A DNA stretch of 8,149 bases from Methanolinea sp. UBA473 (GCA_002509495.1 DAEV01000083.1:28892-37040), one strand, 5' to 3'; shown: positions 1-6,564, counted from the first letter of the stretch. The notes: a model not told the origin generated them from the letters alone. A program made the numbers and translations.

Positions 1-46
1 CGGTTATCAGCCGGGCGCACCACCTGGCTATGCTACGGGCCCTTAA
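1..46 (+). CDS. 3' end of a Pro/Gly/Tyr-rich protein (partial)
   Basis: The reading frame that begins at base 2 gives GYQPGAPPGYATGP and then TAA at 44-46, followed at once by TAG at 47-49, a tandem stop. The PPGY-like low-complexity composition is typical of disordered tails on small membrane or zinc-ribbon proteins, and looks more protein-like than the other two forward frames, which also stay open for a while. Only 14 codons are visible, so the protein family cannot be named. The gene would lie on the same strand as iorA, about 125 bases upstream of its start. Confidence 0.45.
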   Translation, partial: GYQPGAPPGYATGP

Positions 47-76
47 TAGTTGCCGTATTAGGTATCCCCCGGGACA

Positions 77-84
77 TTTTATAG
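77..84 (+). promoter_or_regulatory. Putative TATA box of the iorAB operon
   Basis: TTTTATAG is an AT-rich island in GC-rich surroundings and resembles the archaeal TATA box. The usual spacing of about 25-27 bases would place transcription start near base 105-107. That gives a leader of roughly 65 bases to the preferred iorA start at 171, or about 10 bases to the alternative ATG at 117. No clear BRE was recognised. Confidence 0.4.
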
Positions 85-161
85 GTTTTGAATCGCGGGC
101 GATGTCAATAGATTAAATGCAAGCCTGCGAGAGTAATGTAACAAAACAGAATCCTTCCCGC

Positions 162-166
162 GGTGA
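162..166 (+). promoter_or_regulatory. Ribosome binding site that decides the iorA start
   Basis: GGTGA lies four bases before the ATG at 171 and matches part of the archaeal anti-Shine-Dalgarno complement GGAGGTGATC. The upstream in-frame ATG at 117 has no such site. This is the main reason for choosing 171 as the iorA start. Confidence 0.55.
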
Positions 167-170
167 ACTG

Positions 171-1940
171 ATGGAACGACGATATCTCCTTGGAAATGAG
201 GCGATCGCCCATGGATGCCTGGAATCCCCGGTGGATTTCATCACCGGGTATCCCGGGACACCCTCGTCAGAGGTGATCGACCTCCTGCGCATTCTTCCCG
301 ATGCGCAGTACTATGTGGAGTGGTCGGTGAACGAGAAAGTGGCCCTTGAAAACGCCCTTGCTGCAGCATGGTGCGGCCTCCGCTCTCTCTGCACCATGAA
401 ACACGTTGGCCTGAACGTCGCGGCTGATCCCCTGATGACGAGCGCCTACACCGGCGTGACCGGCGGCCTCGTCATCATGAGCGGGGACGACCCATTTGCC
501 CACAGCTCCCAGAACGAACAGGACAGCCGTTGTTACGCGCTTTTTGCCAAAATTCCCTGCCTGGACCCCGGCAGCATTCAGGAAGCGCACGATATGATGA
601 GAGACGCCTTTTCCCTTTCGGAACAGTTCGGCCTCCCGGTGATATTCCGGCCGACCACCCGGATATGCCACTCGAAGGGCGACATCGAACTGGGAGATGT
701 CGCGAAAAGGGCTCGAATTGGGGAGTTCCATCGGAATCCCCAGCAATACGTGGTCATACCTGCTCATACCCGCGTTCTTCATAAAAAACTCAATGAAAAA
801 CAGGCAGCGGTGAAATCGGCCCTGGTAGAAAAGGGATACAACCATTACGTCGTCAGGGGCCCCACTGCGGTGGTCGCCAGCGGCATCGCTGCCACCTATG
901 TTCAGGAGGTTCTCCCCCCTGACGTGTCATTCATGAAGATCGGGGCTTATCCGATCGATGAAGAATGGCTGGGAGAATTCATCCGGCAGCACGAGAAAGT
1001 CCTCGTCGTGGAGGAGCTTCACCCCGTCGTGGAGGAGGCGGTGAGGCAGGTGGCAGGATGTGTCACCGTACATGGAAAGAAAGACGGAAAATCTCCGTAC
1101 GAGGGGGAGTTCTCTCCGACGGCGGTTGCTGCGATCATGAAGTCCTGCGGCTTTTCCCCTTCCCGGGAGTTCCCGGCGGCAATACCGGTGGCTGGACTGC
1201 CTGCCAGGCCTCCCATCCTCTGCGCGGGATGTATGCACCGGCCCGTCTTCTACACAATGAAGAAGGTATTCAAGGACGGGATTTTTCCAAGCGACATCGG
1301 GTGCTATACCCTTGGACTCCAGCTTGGGGCTGTGGACACGACCATCTGCATGGGGGCCTCCGTTACGATCGGAAGCGGCATATCCCATTCCGGGGAGGAG
1401 CGGGAGGTGGTGGCCACGATAGGAGACTCGACATTCCTCCATACAGGCATCCCAGGACTTTTGAACGCGGTGTACAACAGGGCCCGGATGGTCCTGGTGA
1501 TCCTTGACAACCGCATCACCGCCATGACAGGACACCAGCCCAACCCCACTACAGGTCTCAACGCCCGGGGGGAATCCTCCGATCCGGTCTCCCTCGAAGC
1601 AATCTGTCGTGCCTGCGGAGTCAGCTTTGTTGAGACCGTTGATCCCTACGACCTTGTCTCTCTCACCACTGCTATGAAGTCCGCCAGGGATCGGCCGGGC
1701 GTAAAGGTAATCATCGCCCGTCAGCCCTGTGTCATCACTGCCAGGAGGGCAGGGGTGAGGAGGGGACGGTTCCAGGTCGATCCGGAGACCTGCACTGCCT
1801 GCGGACTCTGCGTGAAATTCGGGTGCCCTGCCATCGAACGGATCGATGAAAAAGCATTCATCAACGATCTCTGCAGCGGTTGCGGCGTATGCGTGCAGAT
1901 CTGCCCGTCTGGTGCCATCGGAAAGGAGGTGTCCCGATGA
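171..1940 (+). CDS. iorA: Indolepyruvate ferredoxin oxidoreductase, alpha subunit
   Basis: IorA is the thiamine diphosphate and iron-sulfur subunit of a cytoplasmic IorA2B2 enzyme that oxidatively decarboxylates indolepyruvate and related aryl pyruvates to aryl-acyl-CoA, reducing ferredoxin; the reaction also runs in reverse for aromatic amino acid synthesis. In this 589-residue protein the N-terminal pyrimidine-binding domain begins near GNEAIAHG and GYPGTPSSE. A CxxC pair sits at 351/354. The TPP signature starts with GDS at 418-420 and ends at Asn447. The C-terminal ferredoxin domain has an atypical first motif, Cys541-x2-Cys-x2-Cys-x4-Cys552-Pro, and a regular second one, Cys568-x2-Cys-x2-Cys-x3-Cys578-Pro. 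The unequal first spacing is usual for IorA. An ATG at 117 would add 18 residues, but those look non-conserved and lack a ribosome site. The stop overlaps the iorB start as ATGA, so the two are probably translationally coupled. Confidence 0.95.
   Translation: MERRYLLGNEAIAHGCLESPVDFITGYPGTPSSEVIDLLRILPDAQYYVEWSVNEKVALENALAAAWCGLRSLCTMKHVGLNVAADPLMTSAYTGVTGGLVIMSGDDPFAHSSQNEQDSRCYALFAKIPCLDPGSIQEAHDMMRDAFSLSEQFGLPVIFRPTTRICHSKGDIELGDVAKRARIGEFHRNPQQYVVIPAHTRVLHKKLNEKQAAVKSALVEKGYNHYVVRGPTAVVASGIAATYVQEVLPPDVSFMKIGAYPIDEEWLGEFIRQHEKVLVVEELHPVVEEAVRQVAGCVTVHGKKDGKSPYEGEFSPTAVAAIMKSCGFSPSREFPAAIPVAGLPARPPILCAGCMHRPVFYTMKKVFKDGIFPSDIGCYTLGLQLGAVDTTICMGASVTIGSGISHSGEEREVVATIGDSTFLHTGIPGLLNAVYNRARMVLVILDNRITAMTGHQPNPTTGLNARGESSDPVSLEAICRACGVSFVETVDPYDLVSLTTAMKSARDRPGVKVIIARQPCVITARRAGVRRGRFQVDPETCTACGLCVKFGCPAIERIDEKAFINDLCSGCGVCVQICPSGAIGKEVSR
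1924..1931 (+). promoter_or_regulatory. Strong ribosome binding site of iorB
   Basis: AGGAGGTG is an eight-base match to the complement of the archaeal 16S rRNA 3' end, five bases before the iorB ATG. It lies inside the last codons of iorA, which favours coupled translation and balanced subunit synthesis. Confidence 0.8.
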
Positions 1941-2536
1941 AGGGGAGTTACGACATCCTCATGGTGGGGATCGGCGGCCAGGGGATCATCCTGGCATCCA
2001 ATATCCTCGGTGAGGCGTGCCTCATCGAGGGAAGGTCCGTGAAGGGAGCAGAAACGCATGGGATGGCCCAGAGGGGCGGTTCGGTGGAGGGGCATATCCG
2101 GATCGACGGCACGCTCGGACCCCTGATCCCGCCAGGCACTGCGGATATCCTCATCGCGTTTGATATGCTGGAAGGGTTAAGGTATTCCCATTACCTTGCA
2201 CCCGGCGGCAGGATCATCCTGAACAGCCATATGGTGATCCCGACATCGGTCTTCATGCAGGGGGCAAAGGTTCCCACCGAACAGGAGATCCTGGACGGAC
2301 TCGCGCACCATCCCGTCTGCAGTGTCGATGCGGATCGCCTGGCAGCCGAATCGGGAAGCCCGCTCTCCCAGAATGTCGTCATGCTCGGGGCGGCTTCCAG
2401 GTTCCTGCCGCTGAAGCCCGAATCGCTCCTGGAAGCGGTCGGGCGTCTTGTGCCTAAAAAGACCGTGGAGATCAACCGGAAGGCGTTCGAGGCGGGACGG
2501 AATGCAGGGGAGAGATGTCAGACCGGCAACCCGTGA
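1937..2536 (+). CDS. iorB: Indolepyruvate ferredoxin oxidoreductase, beta subunit
   Basis: IorB is the small partner of IorA, equivalent to the gamma-type domain of pyruvate:ferredoxin oxidoreductases. The 199-residue length is normal for the family. The N-terminal glycine-rich motif GIGGQG spans residues 11-16, and the family signature ETHGMAQRGGSV spans 39-50. The start at 1937 is set by the strong ribosome site AGGAGGTG at 1924-1931, five bases upstream. A longer in-frame reading from 1880 would only add residues encoded within the iorA ferredoxin domain, and is rejected. The gene overlaps iorA by four bases and the downstream methyltransferase by 22 bases in another frame, so all three are probably on one transcript. 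Its presence beside iorA completes the heterodimer. Confidence 0.95.
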   Translation: MKGSYDILMVGIGGQGIILASNILGEACLIEGRSVKGAETHGMAQRGGSVEGHIRIDGTLGPLIPPGTADILIAFDMLEGLRYSHYLAPGGRIILNSHMVIPTSVFMQGAKVPTEQEILDGLAHHPVCSVDADRLAAESGSPLSQNVVMLGAASRFLPLKPESLLEAVGRLVPKKTVEINRKAFEAGRNAGERCQTGNP

Positions 2537-3273
2537 TTCCAGCGGGTGACACGGGAACACTTTCTCCCGGTTCCATTTACCTGGGCGATGCCCTGGAGCT
2601 TCTTCCCCGTGTTCCTGCAGGGAGTGTCGACCTCATCGTTACCGATCCGCCGTTTGCCATCGAGTTCAAGGCACAGCGAATGAACTACAACCGTACGGGA
2701 TCGAACGTGATTGAGGGATACCGTGAGATCCCTGGAGAGGACTATGCCGGGTTTACCCGGGCATGGATGGAGGAGGCGTTCCGGGCCCTTTCTCCCCACG
2801 GCAGCCTCTACGTCTTTTCGGGATGGAACCGCCTCATCGACGTCCTCCAGGGCCTGGAAGAGGCAGGGTTCTGCACCGTCAACCATATCATATGGAAGTA
2901 CCAGTTCGGAGTGTTCACGCGGAAGAAGTACGTGACAAGCCATTACCATATTCTTTTTGCAGTCAAGGATCCGAAGAACTACACCTTCCACAAGGCCGAA
3001 CACTATCCCGAGGACGTCTGGACCATCAACAGGGAGTACTGGAAAGGGAGGAAGAAGACTCCCACGAAGCTGCCCCTTGAACTTGTACGGAAGATCCTCC
3101 GTTTCTCCAGCAGCTCGGGGGACCTGATCCTCGATCCTTTCATGGGATCAGGGACCGTTCCGGTGGTTGCCCACGAGATGGGACGGCGATTCATGGGATT
3201 CGAGGTAGTGGAGGGGTATTTCCGTTTCGCACAGGGACGGCTTCCCGAGGGAGACTTCCCTACCCCTGAATAA
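2515..3273 (+). CDS. Orphan beta-class DNA methyltransferase (N4-cytosine/N6-adenine type)
   Basis: This 252-residue protein transfers a methyl group from S-adenosylmethionine to an exocyclic amino group of a DNA base. The catalytic motif IV is DPPF at 44-47, after the hydrophobic strand VDLIVT. Motif X, KTPTKLPLELVRKIL, lies at about 181-195, and the SAM-binding motif I, DPFMGSGT, at 207-214. The order IV, then recognition region, then X and I defines the beta class (N6_N4_Mtase, PF01555). The region at about 120-175 is rich in aromatic and basic residues and is the likely target-recognition part. No restriction endonuclease or specificity subunit is adjacent, so it appears solitary. Its start lies 22 bases inside iorB with GGGGAG just upstream, suggesting co-expression. 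DPPF alone does not separate 4mC from 6mA, and the target site cannot be read from the sequence. Confidence 0.88.
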   Translation: MSDRQPVIPAGDTGTLSPGSIYLGDALELLPRVPAGSVDLIVTDPPFAIEFKAQRMNYNRTGSNVIEGYREIPGEDYAGFTRAWMEEAFRALSPHGSLYVFSGWNRLIDVLQGLEEAGFCTVNHIIWKYQFGVFTRKKYVTSHYHILFAVKDPKNYTFHKAEHYPEDVWTINREYWKGRKKTPTKLPLELVRKILRFSSSSGDLILDPFMGSGTVPVVAHEMGRRFMGFEVVEGYFRFAQGRLPEGDFPTPE

Positions 3274-3274
3274 T

Positions 3275-3291
3275 CCCCGTGCAGGGTTTTT
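3275..3291 (+). terminator. Putative terminator of the iorAB-methyltransferase operon
   Basis: One base after the methyltransferase stop, CCC at 3275-3277 can pair with GGG at 3284-3286 around a six-base loop, followed directly by five T at 3287-3291. The stem is short, but a T run is the main archaeal termination signal and the position is right, in the 64-base gap before the convergent tRNA gene. Confidence 0.45.
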
Positions 3292-3324
3292 CAAAGGGCC
3301 CGCACCCATGAATCTCCGGGGAAT

Positions 3325-3337
3325 GTAAGAAGAAGAA
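3325..3337 (-). terminator. T-rich termination signal after tRNA-Ser
   Basis: Read on the minus strand, the bases directly after the tRNA discriminator are TTCTTCTTCTTAC. A pyrimidine tract with repeated T pairs just past a tRNA 3' end is a plausible archaeal terminator. It also shows that CCA is not encoded and must be added after transcription. Confidence 0.4.
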
Positions 3338-3421
3338 CGCTGAGGGGGAGAATTGAACTCCCGAGGGGCCGAAGCCCCACAGGCTCTCCAGGCCTGCGCC
3401 GTACCGCTAGACTACCTCAGC
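3338..3421 (-). tRNA. tRNA-Ser (anticodon GGA)
   Basis: On the minus strand a full class II tRNA can be folded. The acceptor stem pairs GCTGAGG with CCTCAGC, and the discriminator is G, the serine identity base. The anticodon stem pairs CAGGC with GCCTG around the loop CTGGAGA, giving anticodon GGA (plus-strand 3387-3389), which reads UCC and UCU. A long variable arm, GGGGC-TTCG-GCCCC, is present as expected for serine. The T arm is GGGAG-TTCAATT-CTCCC, and the D loop holds GCGGTA. The gene is 84 bases long with no intron and no encoded CCA. It lies 102 bases downstream of cbf5 on the same strand. Confidence 0.95.
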
Positions 3422-3453
3422 AAAAGGAGTGCACCCATACTATTGGACGGGCC

Positions 3454-3464
3454 TTTTTTTAATG
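3454..3464 (-). promoter_or_regulatory. Putative TATA box of tRNA-Ser
   Basis: On the minus strand CATTAAAAAAA is the most AT-rich stretch between cbf5 and the tRNA. Its centre is about 38 bases before the mature tRNA 5' end, which would place transcription start about 10 bases upstream of the tRNA, as expected for a short tRNA leader. The tRNA therefore probably has its own promoter and need not be read through from hemD-cbf5. A second candidate, AATAGTATGG at about 3435-3444, is too close. Confidence 0.35.
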
Positions 3465-3523
3465 CTATCCGTCTGCTCCGGGTGCAGAGATGCCCAGGGC
3501 CATTCCCAGGCGATTTCGGCACA

Positions 3524-4429
3524 TCAGGATCCCTCGAAGCGCTTTTTCTTCCAGATCCTGGGATAGGTGCCCGCCGGCATGAACACGCTCCTTGGAGCGA
3601 TGACGAGGCCCGTGCGGCCCGGGGGGGCAGCCGAAGAAGAAACGAGCGACTCGCCCAGGCAGACGAGTTCATCCTTCCCTGTTACAACCGCTACAAGGGC
3701 TCCCTTCCCGAATTCGTCCTGGCGGACGATCCCCACCCCTGCCAGGGCTGCTCCATGGCAGATCGCATCGACGGCAGAGTCTCTGATCACGACGTTCGGA
3801 AGACCTGAAACGACCGATTCCATCGGGAGGATCATCCTGTCCAGGGATTCCGTATGGCCTTCCGCAGCGAGGACGCAGGCATCTTTCAGATCATGCAGGG
3901 TGACCGCGTCCTCCTCGCGAAACGCCCCGGATCGGATCCGCCGCAGTTCCTGCATATGGCCGCCTGTGCCTGCAGCGAGACCAATGTGGTGGCAGAGTGA
4001 CCGGATATACGTCCCTGCGTCGCACGAAACACGAAGGAGAGCGAGTCTCCCCTCCGTTCCGAGGATCTCCAGGGAATGGATATTCCGGATCCGGAGGTTC
4101 CTGGCAACCGCGCTTCTCCGGGGGGGACGCTGGTAGATCCGCCCCGTGAATCCGGAAGCCGCCTCCTCGAGCCTTGTCCGGCCGGCATCGGCGTGCAGCC
4201 GGAGCAGTGCGATGTATTCTTTCTCCTCGGCCAGGAGGATGGGGGCGAGGCGGACGGCCCGCCCGAGCATCACCACCAGCACGCCGGAAACCGCGGGATC
4301 GAGTGTACCTGCATGTCCGGTCCTGCAGCCGAGGATTTCCCCGGCCCATGCGGCCACCTGGTGGCTGGAGGGCCCCCTGGGCTTGTCAAGGAGAAGGATA
4401 CCGTCTTTCCGGACCGGAACGGCACTCAT
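3524..4429 (-). CDS. cbf5: Cbf5, H/ACA-guided tRNA/rRNA pseudouridine synthase
   Basis: Cbf5 is the catalytic subunit of archaeal H/ACA ribonucleoproteins, acting with Nop10, Gar1 and L7Ae to convert guide-selected uridines in rRNA to pseudouridine; it can also modify U55 of tRNA without a guide. The family core starts at GILLLDKPRGPSS (10-22). The catalytic motif GTLDP at 41-45 holds the nucleophile Asp44, KEY at 70-72 supplies the active-site Tyr, and CDAGTYIRSL lies at 136-145. GGHMQELRRIRSGAF precedes the C-terminal PUA domain (about 205-285), which binds the ACA end of guide RNA or the tRNA acceptor. The length of 301 residues is typical for archaea. The preferred ATG at 4429 follows the hemD stop by four bases, with GGAGAGG about 12 bases upstream. 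An in-frame ATG at 4450 would add seven residues and overlap hemD; the choice is uncertain. It is probably co-transcribed with hemD. Confidence 0.93.
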   Translation of the reverse strand: MSAVPVRKDGILLLDKPRGPSSHQVAAWAGEILGCRTGHAGTLDPAVSGVLVVMLGRAVRLAPILLAEEKEYIALLRLHADAGRTRLEEAASGFTGRIYQRPPRRSAVARNLRIRNIHSLEILGTEGRLALLRVSCDAGTYIRSLCHHIGLAAGTGGHMQELRRIRSGAFREEDAVTLHDLKDACVLAAEGHTESLDRMILPMESVVSGLPNVVIRDSAVDAICHGAALAGVGIVRQDEFGKGALVAVVTGKDELVCLGESLVSSSAAPPGRTGLVIAPRSVFMPAGTYPRIWKKKRFEGS

Positions 4430-4433
4430 TGTG

Positions 4434-5129
4434 TCAATCCGCCTCTCCATGCATTTCCAGGAGATGCCTGTTCAGGGATGAAAGGGTCCCTTCGAGCGAA
4501 CCGTCCCCCACAACAGAGGGGGGGCAGTTCTCTCTCCGCATTACATCCGCGGTCACTTCCCCGATCGCCATCAGGAGCAGGCCCGTGCGCTTTTCCCATA
4601 TTGCTTTTTTGAATGACATGGCACTCGTGAACAGAACCGCATCCGCGCCCTCCAGCGGGAGAGGCTCATCTGTTGCGGTGAGCGAATAGACCCGGACCTC
4701 TGTCGCCTTGCCTCCTGCCTCCCTGATCGCATCGAGAAGGCCGGGGTTCGGAACATCCGCCCGGGGAATGCCGATTTGCCGGCCCCGGATCCAGCTCCCC
4801 AGGTAAGGGACGAAGTCGCGGGAGTAGAAATTGGGTAGTACCTCCGAGTCTATCCCGTATCGTGCGAGTTCTTTCCGTGTCTGGGGCCCGATGGCAACCA
4901 CCCTGGGCCACCTTGAGAGTCGGGGGGCGATGAGCCGTGCCGGGAGGGCGCTCGTGAAAAAGAGGCAGTCGAACCGGTTCGCATCCACCGCCTCCACGAA
5001 TTCGGCGATTCGATTCTGAAGAATCTCAGCCTTCAGGGGGGAAACCGGGACGCATTCGTGCCCTGCGTCCCTGCAACGGGCAGCGTCGTCCGTTTCCTTC
5101 CCTTTCAGCCGGGTTATTGCGATCCTCAC
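4434..5129 (-). CDS. hemD: Uroporphyrinogen-III synthase
   Basis: HemD closes hydroxymethylbilane with inversion of ring D to give uroporphyrinogen III, the last common precursor of siroheme, cobamides and the methanogen cofactor F430. The 231-residue protein has the family's two-lobed pattern. The N-terminal lobe starts with MRIAITR and has CLFFTSALPAR at 55-65 and VAIGPQTRKELARYGI at 78-93. The second half repeats the strand-then-FTSA pattern with AVLFTSAMSF at 164-173 and LMAIGEVTADVMRR at 186-199. Sequence conservation in HemD is weak, so these motifs and the length carry the call. The start codon is GTG; no in-frame ATG lies just upstream and the ribosome site is weak. Its stop is four bases before the preferred cbf5 start. 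No other tetrapyrrole gene is in the window. Confidence 0.85.
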   Translation of the reverse strand: MRIAITRLKGKETDDAARCRDAGHECVPVSPLKAEILQNRIAEFVEAVDANRFDCLFFTSALPARLIAPRLSRWPRVVAIGPQTRKELARYGIDSEVLPNFYSRDFVPYLGSWIRGRQIGIPRADVPNPGLLDAIREAGGKATEVRVYSLTATDEPLPLEGADAVLFTSAMSFKKAIWEKRTGLLLMAIGEVTADVMRRENCPPSVVGDGSLEGTLSSLNRHLLEMHGEAD

Positions 5130-5187
5130 GTCAGGCTCACTATCCTGAGATATGCTGATGGATATCCCCCATGAAATTCGGTCTTCC

Positions 5188-5199
5188 GGATTTTAGTAA
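5188..5199 (-). promoter_or_regulatory. Candidate TATA box for hemD-cbf5
   Basis: On the minus strand TTACTAAAATCC is AT-rich and would place transcription start near 5166, giving a leader of about 37 bases to the hemD GTG. Other possible boxes are the two GGGATAT copies at about 5161-5168 and 5213-5219. I cannot choose firmly between them. The rest of the 150-base divergent region 5130-5279 shows no recognisable RNA gene or operator. Confidence 0.3.
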
Positions 5200-5248
5200 G
5201 GGAACACGACATCATATCCCTATTGTTCACTAATCTGTTTTCGATTGG

Positions 5249-5258
5249 TTTATGATAA
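5249..5258 (+). promoter_or_regulatory. TATA box of the TctA-family gene (leaderless promoter)
   Basis: TTTATGATAA closely resembles the archaeal TTTAWATA box. Its centre lies about 27 bases before the ATG at 5280, exactly where transcription start would be expected. No ribosome site precedes that ATG and an in-frame TAA at 5256-5258 rules out an earlier start, so the mRNA is predicted to be leaderless. Confidence 0.6.
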
Positions 5259-5279
5259 TTCCCTTCCACCTACCCCCAG

Positions 5280-6491
5280 ATGATGGCGATCCTTGGGGGG
5301 GTGGCGCTGGGGGTTGCCATAGGTCTGGCCTCCGGCCTCCTGCCGGGAATCCACGTCAATACCCTCGCAGCGGTTCTTCTTGCGTCCCAGGCAGTCCTGC
5401 TCCCCCTGTTCGGGCCGGCACCCATGGCGGCCGCCTTGTTTGCAGCCCTGATTGCCCATACGTTCCTGGACGCGATACCCAGCACCTTCCTCGGAATCCC
5501 TGATGCGGATACGGCGGTCTCCGTGCTACCGGCGCATTCCCTCTGCCTTGAAGGAAAGGGCGAGGAAGCCGTCCGCATCTCGGCGCTCGGCAATGCAGCC
5601 GGCCTCGTGATTGCCGTCCCCTGCTCGCTTATCTTACTCCTTGCGATGCCTGCCCTCCAGCCGTACCTGGACTGGGGAACGGGGATCCTCCTGGTGGCAG
5701 TGATGGGGTTCCTTATCGTCCGGAGCGAGTCGCCGGGATGGGCAGTTCTCCTCTTCGGGGCCTCCGGAGTCCTCGGCCTGTTCTCCTTCCATTACTCCTT
5801 TCTTTCTCCCTCATGGGCGGGCGAGGGCGGAGTGCTCATGCCGCTGCTCTCCGGCCTGTTCGGGATCTCTATCCTCCTCCTGTCCGGGCAGGGGCCGATA
5901 CCAGGTCAGCAGTTCTCCGGGATTGGGATGGAAAGGCGGGGAATCCTCAGAGGGTCGCTCCTCGGCACTGCGGCGGGAACCATCGTAGGCTGGCTTCCCG
6001 GCCTGTCCAACGCCACCGCAAATGCAGTTCTTGCAACAGCCGTGAACTATGAGAAAGACCGCAGGGAATATCTCCTTGCCACCAGTGCAGCGAATACGGT
6101 CAATGCAATGGTGGGCCTGGTTGCTTTCTTCGCGATCGCCAGGACCAGGAGCGGCGTAGTGGCCGCAATGTCGGTGCTGGAACTGCCCCCACTCCCGACC
6201 CTTCTGCTCGTCGGTGCCGTCGCAGGACTGGCCTCGTACCTGATCACCGTTCGCCTGGCGGGCATCGCCGTGATCTTTTCCCGGCTCGATCGTCGTGCGC
6301 TCAACACGGCAGTCATCCTTTTTGTAGCCGGGACTACCATCCTGGTGGGAGGAATCTTCGGGGCCTTCATCCTCCTGCTGGCCACGATTCTGGGCCTTGT
6401 CCCGCGGATGGTGAATATCCCCCAGGTGTACCTGATCGGGGCAATCACCCTGCCTGTAATGCTTTATTCATTCGGATTCACCCCGTTTTAG
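5280..6491 (+). CDS. TctA-family (DUF112) multi-pass membrane protein
   Basis: This 403-residue, very hydrophobic protein belongs to the TctA family (PF01970), whose bacterial members form the large membrane subunit of tripartite tricarboxylate transporters. The family hallmark is an internal duplication with a Gly-rich PG motif in each half: GLASGLLPGIHVNTLAA at 15-31 and GTAAGTIVGWLPGLSNATA at 229-247. Each is followed by a helical segment with small residues (FLDAIPSTFLGIPDADTA at 62-79; ATSAANTVNAMVG at 267-279). I count about ten likely membrane segments. No TctB or periplasmic TctC partner is nearby, in keeping with archaeal members that stand alone; the substrate is unknown. The start at 5280 is fixed by an upstream in-frame stop. 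It is divergent from hemD, and nop5 follows after 73 bases on the same strand. Confidence 0.85.
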   Translation: MMAILGGVALGVAIGLASGLLPGIHVNTLAAVLLASQAVLLPLFGPAPMAAALFAALIAHTFLDAIPSTFLGIPDADTAVSVLPAHSLCLEGKGEEAVRISALGNAAGLVIAVPCSLILLLAMPALQPYLDWGTGILLVAVMGFLIVRSESPGWAVLLFGASGVLGLFSFHYSFLSPSWAGEGGVLMPLLSGLFGISILLLSGQGPIPGQQFSGIGMERRGILRGSLLGTAAGTIVGWLPGLSNATANAVLATAVNYEKDRREYLLATSAANTVNAMVGLVAFFAIARTRSGVVAAMSVLELPPLPTLLLVGAVAGLASYLITVRLAGIAVIFSRLDRRALNTAVILFVAGTTILVGGIFGAFILLLATILGLVPRMVNIPQVYLIGAITLPVMLYSFGFTPF

Positions 6492-6494
6492 ACC

Positions 6495-6520
6495 GTCCGG
6501 ATCCTGAGAATGAACCGGAC
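6495..6520 (+). repeat. Inverted repeat just after the TctA-family gene
   Basis: GTCCGG at 6495-6500 pairs with CCGGAC at 6515-6520. The stem can continue inward past an A-A mismatch with TC/GA, leaving an eight-base loop CTGAGAAT. It begins four bases after the stop codon. No T run follows directly (the nearest is CTTTTC at 6559-6564), so it may protect or shape the mRNA 3' end rather than act as a simple terminator. Confidence 0.45.
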
Positions 6521-6531
6521 AGGAGACGCAG

Positions 6532-6540
6532 ATACTAATA
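6532..6540 (+). promoter_or_regulatory. Putative TATA box of nop5-flpA
   Basis: ATACTAATA is a moderate TATA-like match centred about 28 bases before the nop5 ATG at 6565. No ribosome site precedes that ATG, so a leaderless or nearly leaderless transcript is likely. Read-through from the TctA-family gene is possible as well. Confidence 0.35.
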
Positions 6541-6564
6541 CCGAGCAGAGTTCCAGATCTTTTC

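Noticed and set aside
117..170. Longer iorA start at 117
   Set aside because: It lacks a ribosome site and adds 18 residues unlike the usual IorA N-terminus; the ATG at 171 has GGTGA at good spacing.
927..1535. Minus-strand open frames opposite iorA
   Set aside because: iorA has intact TPP and iron-sulfur motifs across this span; the antisense products are low-complexity and His/Arg/Gly-rich.
3454..3460. T7 run on + as a terminator
   Set aside because: No + strand transcript is expected here: the methyltransferase ends at 3273 and already has a T-run signal. It is better read as the minus-strand TATA region of tRNA-Ser.
3353..3808. Open frame on + running from the tRNA into cbf5
   Set aside because: It crosses the well-folded tRNA-Ser and runs antisense to conserved cbf5 sequence; it has no ribosome site or recognisable motif.
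4076..4689. Several + strand open frames opposite cbf5 and hemD
   Set aside because: They are Pro/Arg/Gly-rich antisense frames, common in GC-rich DNA, while the minus strand encodes clear family motifs.
5140..5160. CTGA-GATATG-CTGATGG resembling D' and C' boxes of a C/D guide RNA
   Set aside because: No acceptable box C lies 10-12 bases upstream and no second CTGA lies downstream, so a complete C/D RNA cannot be built on either strand.
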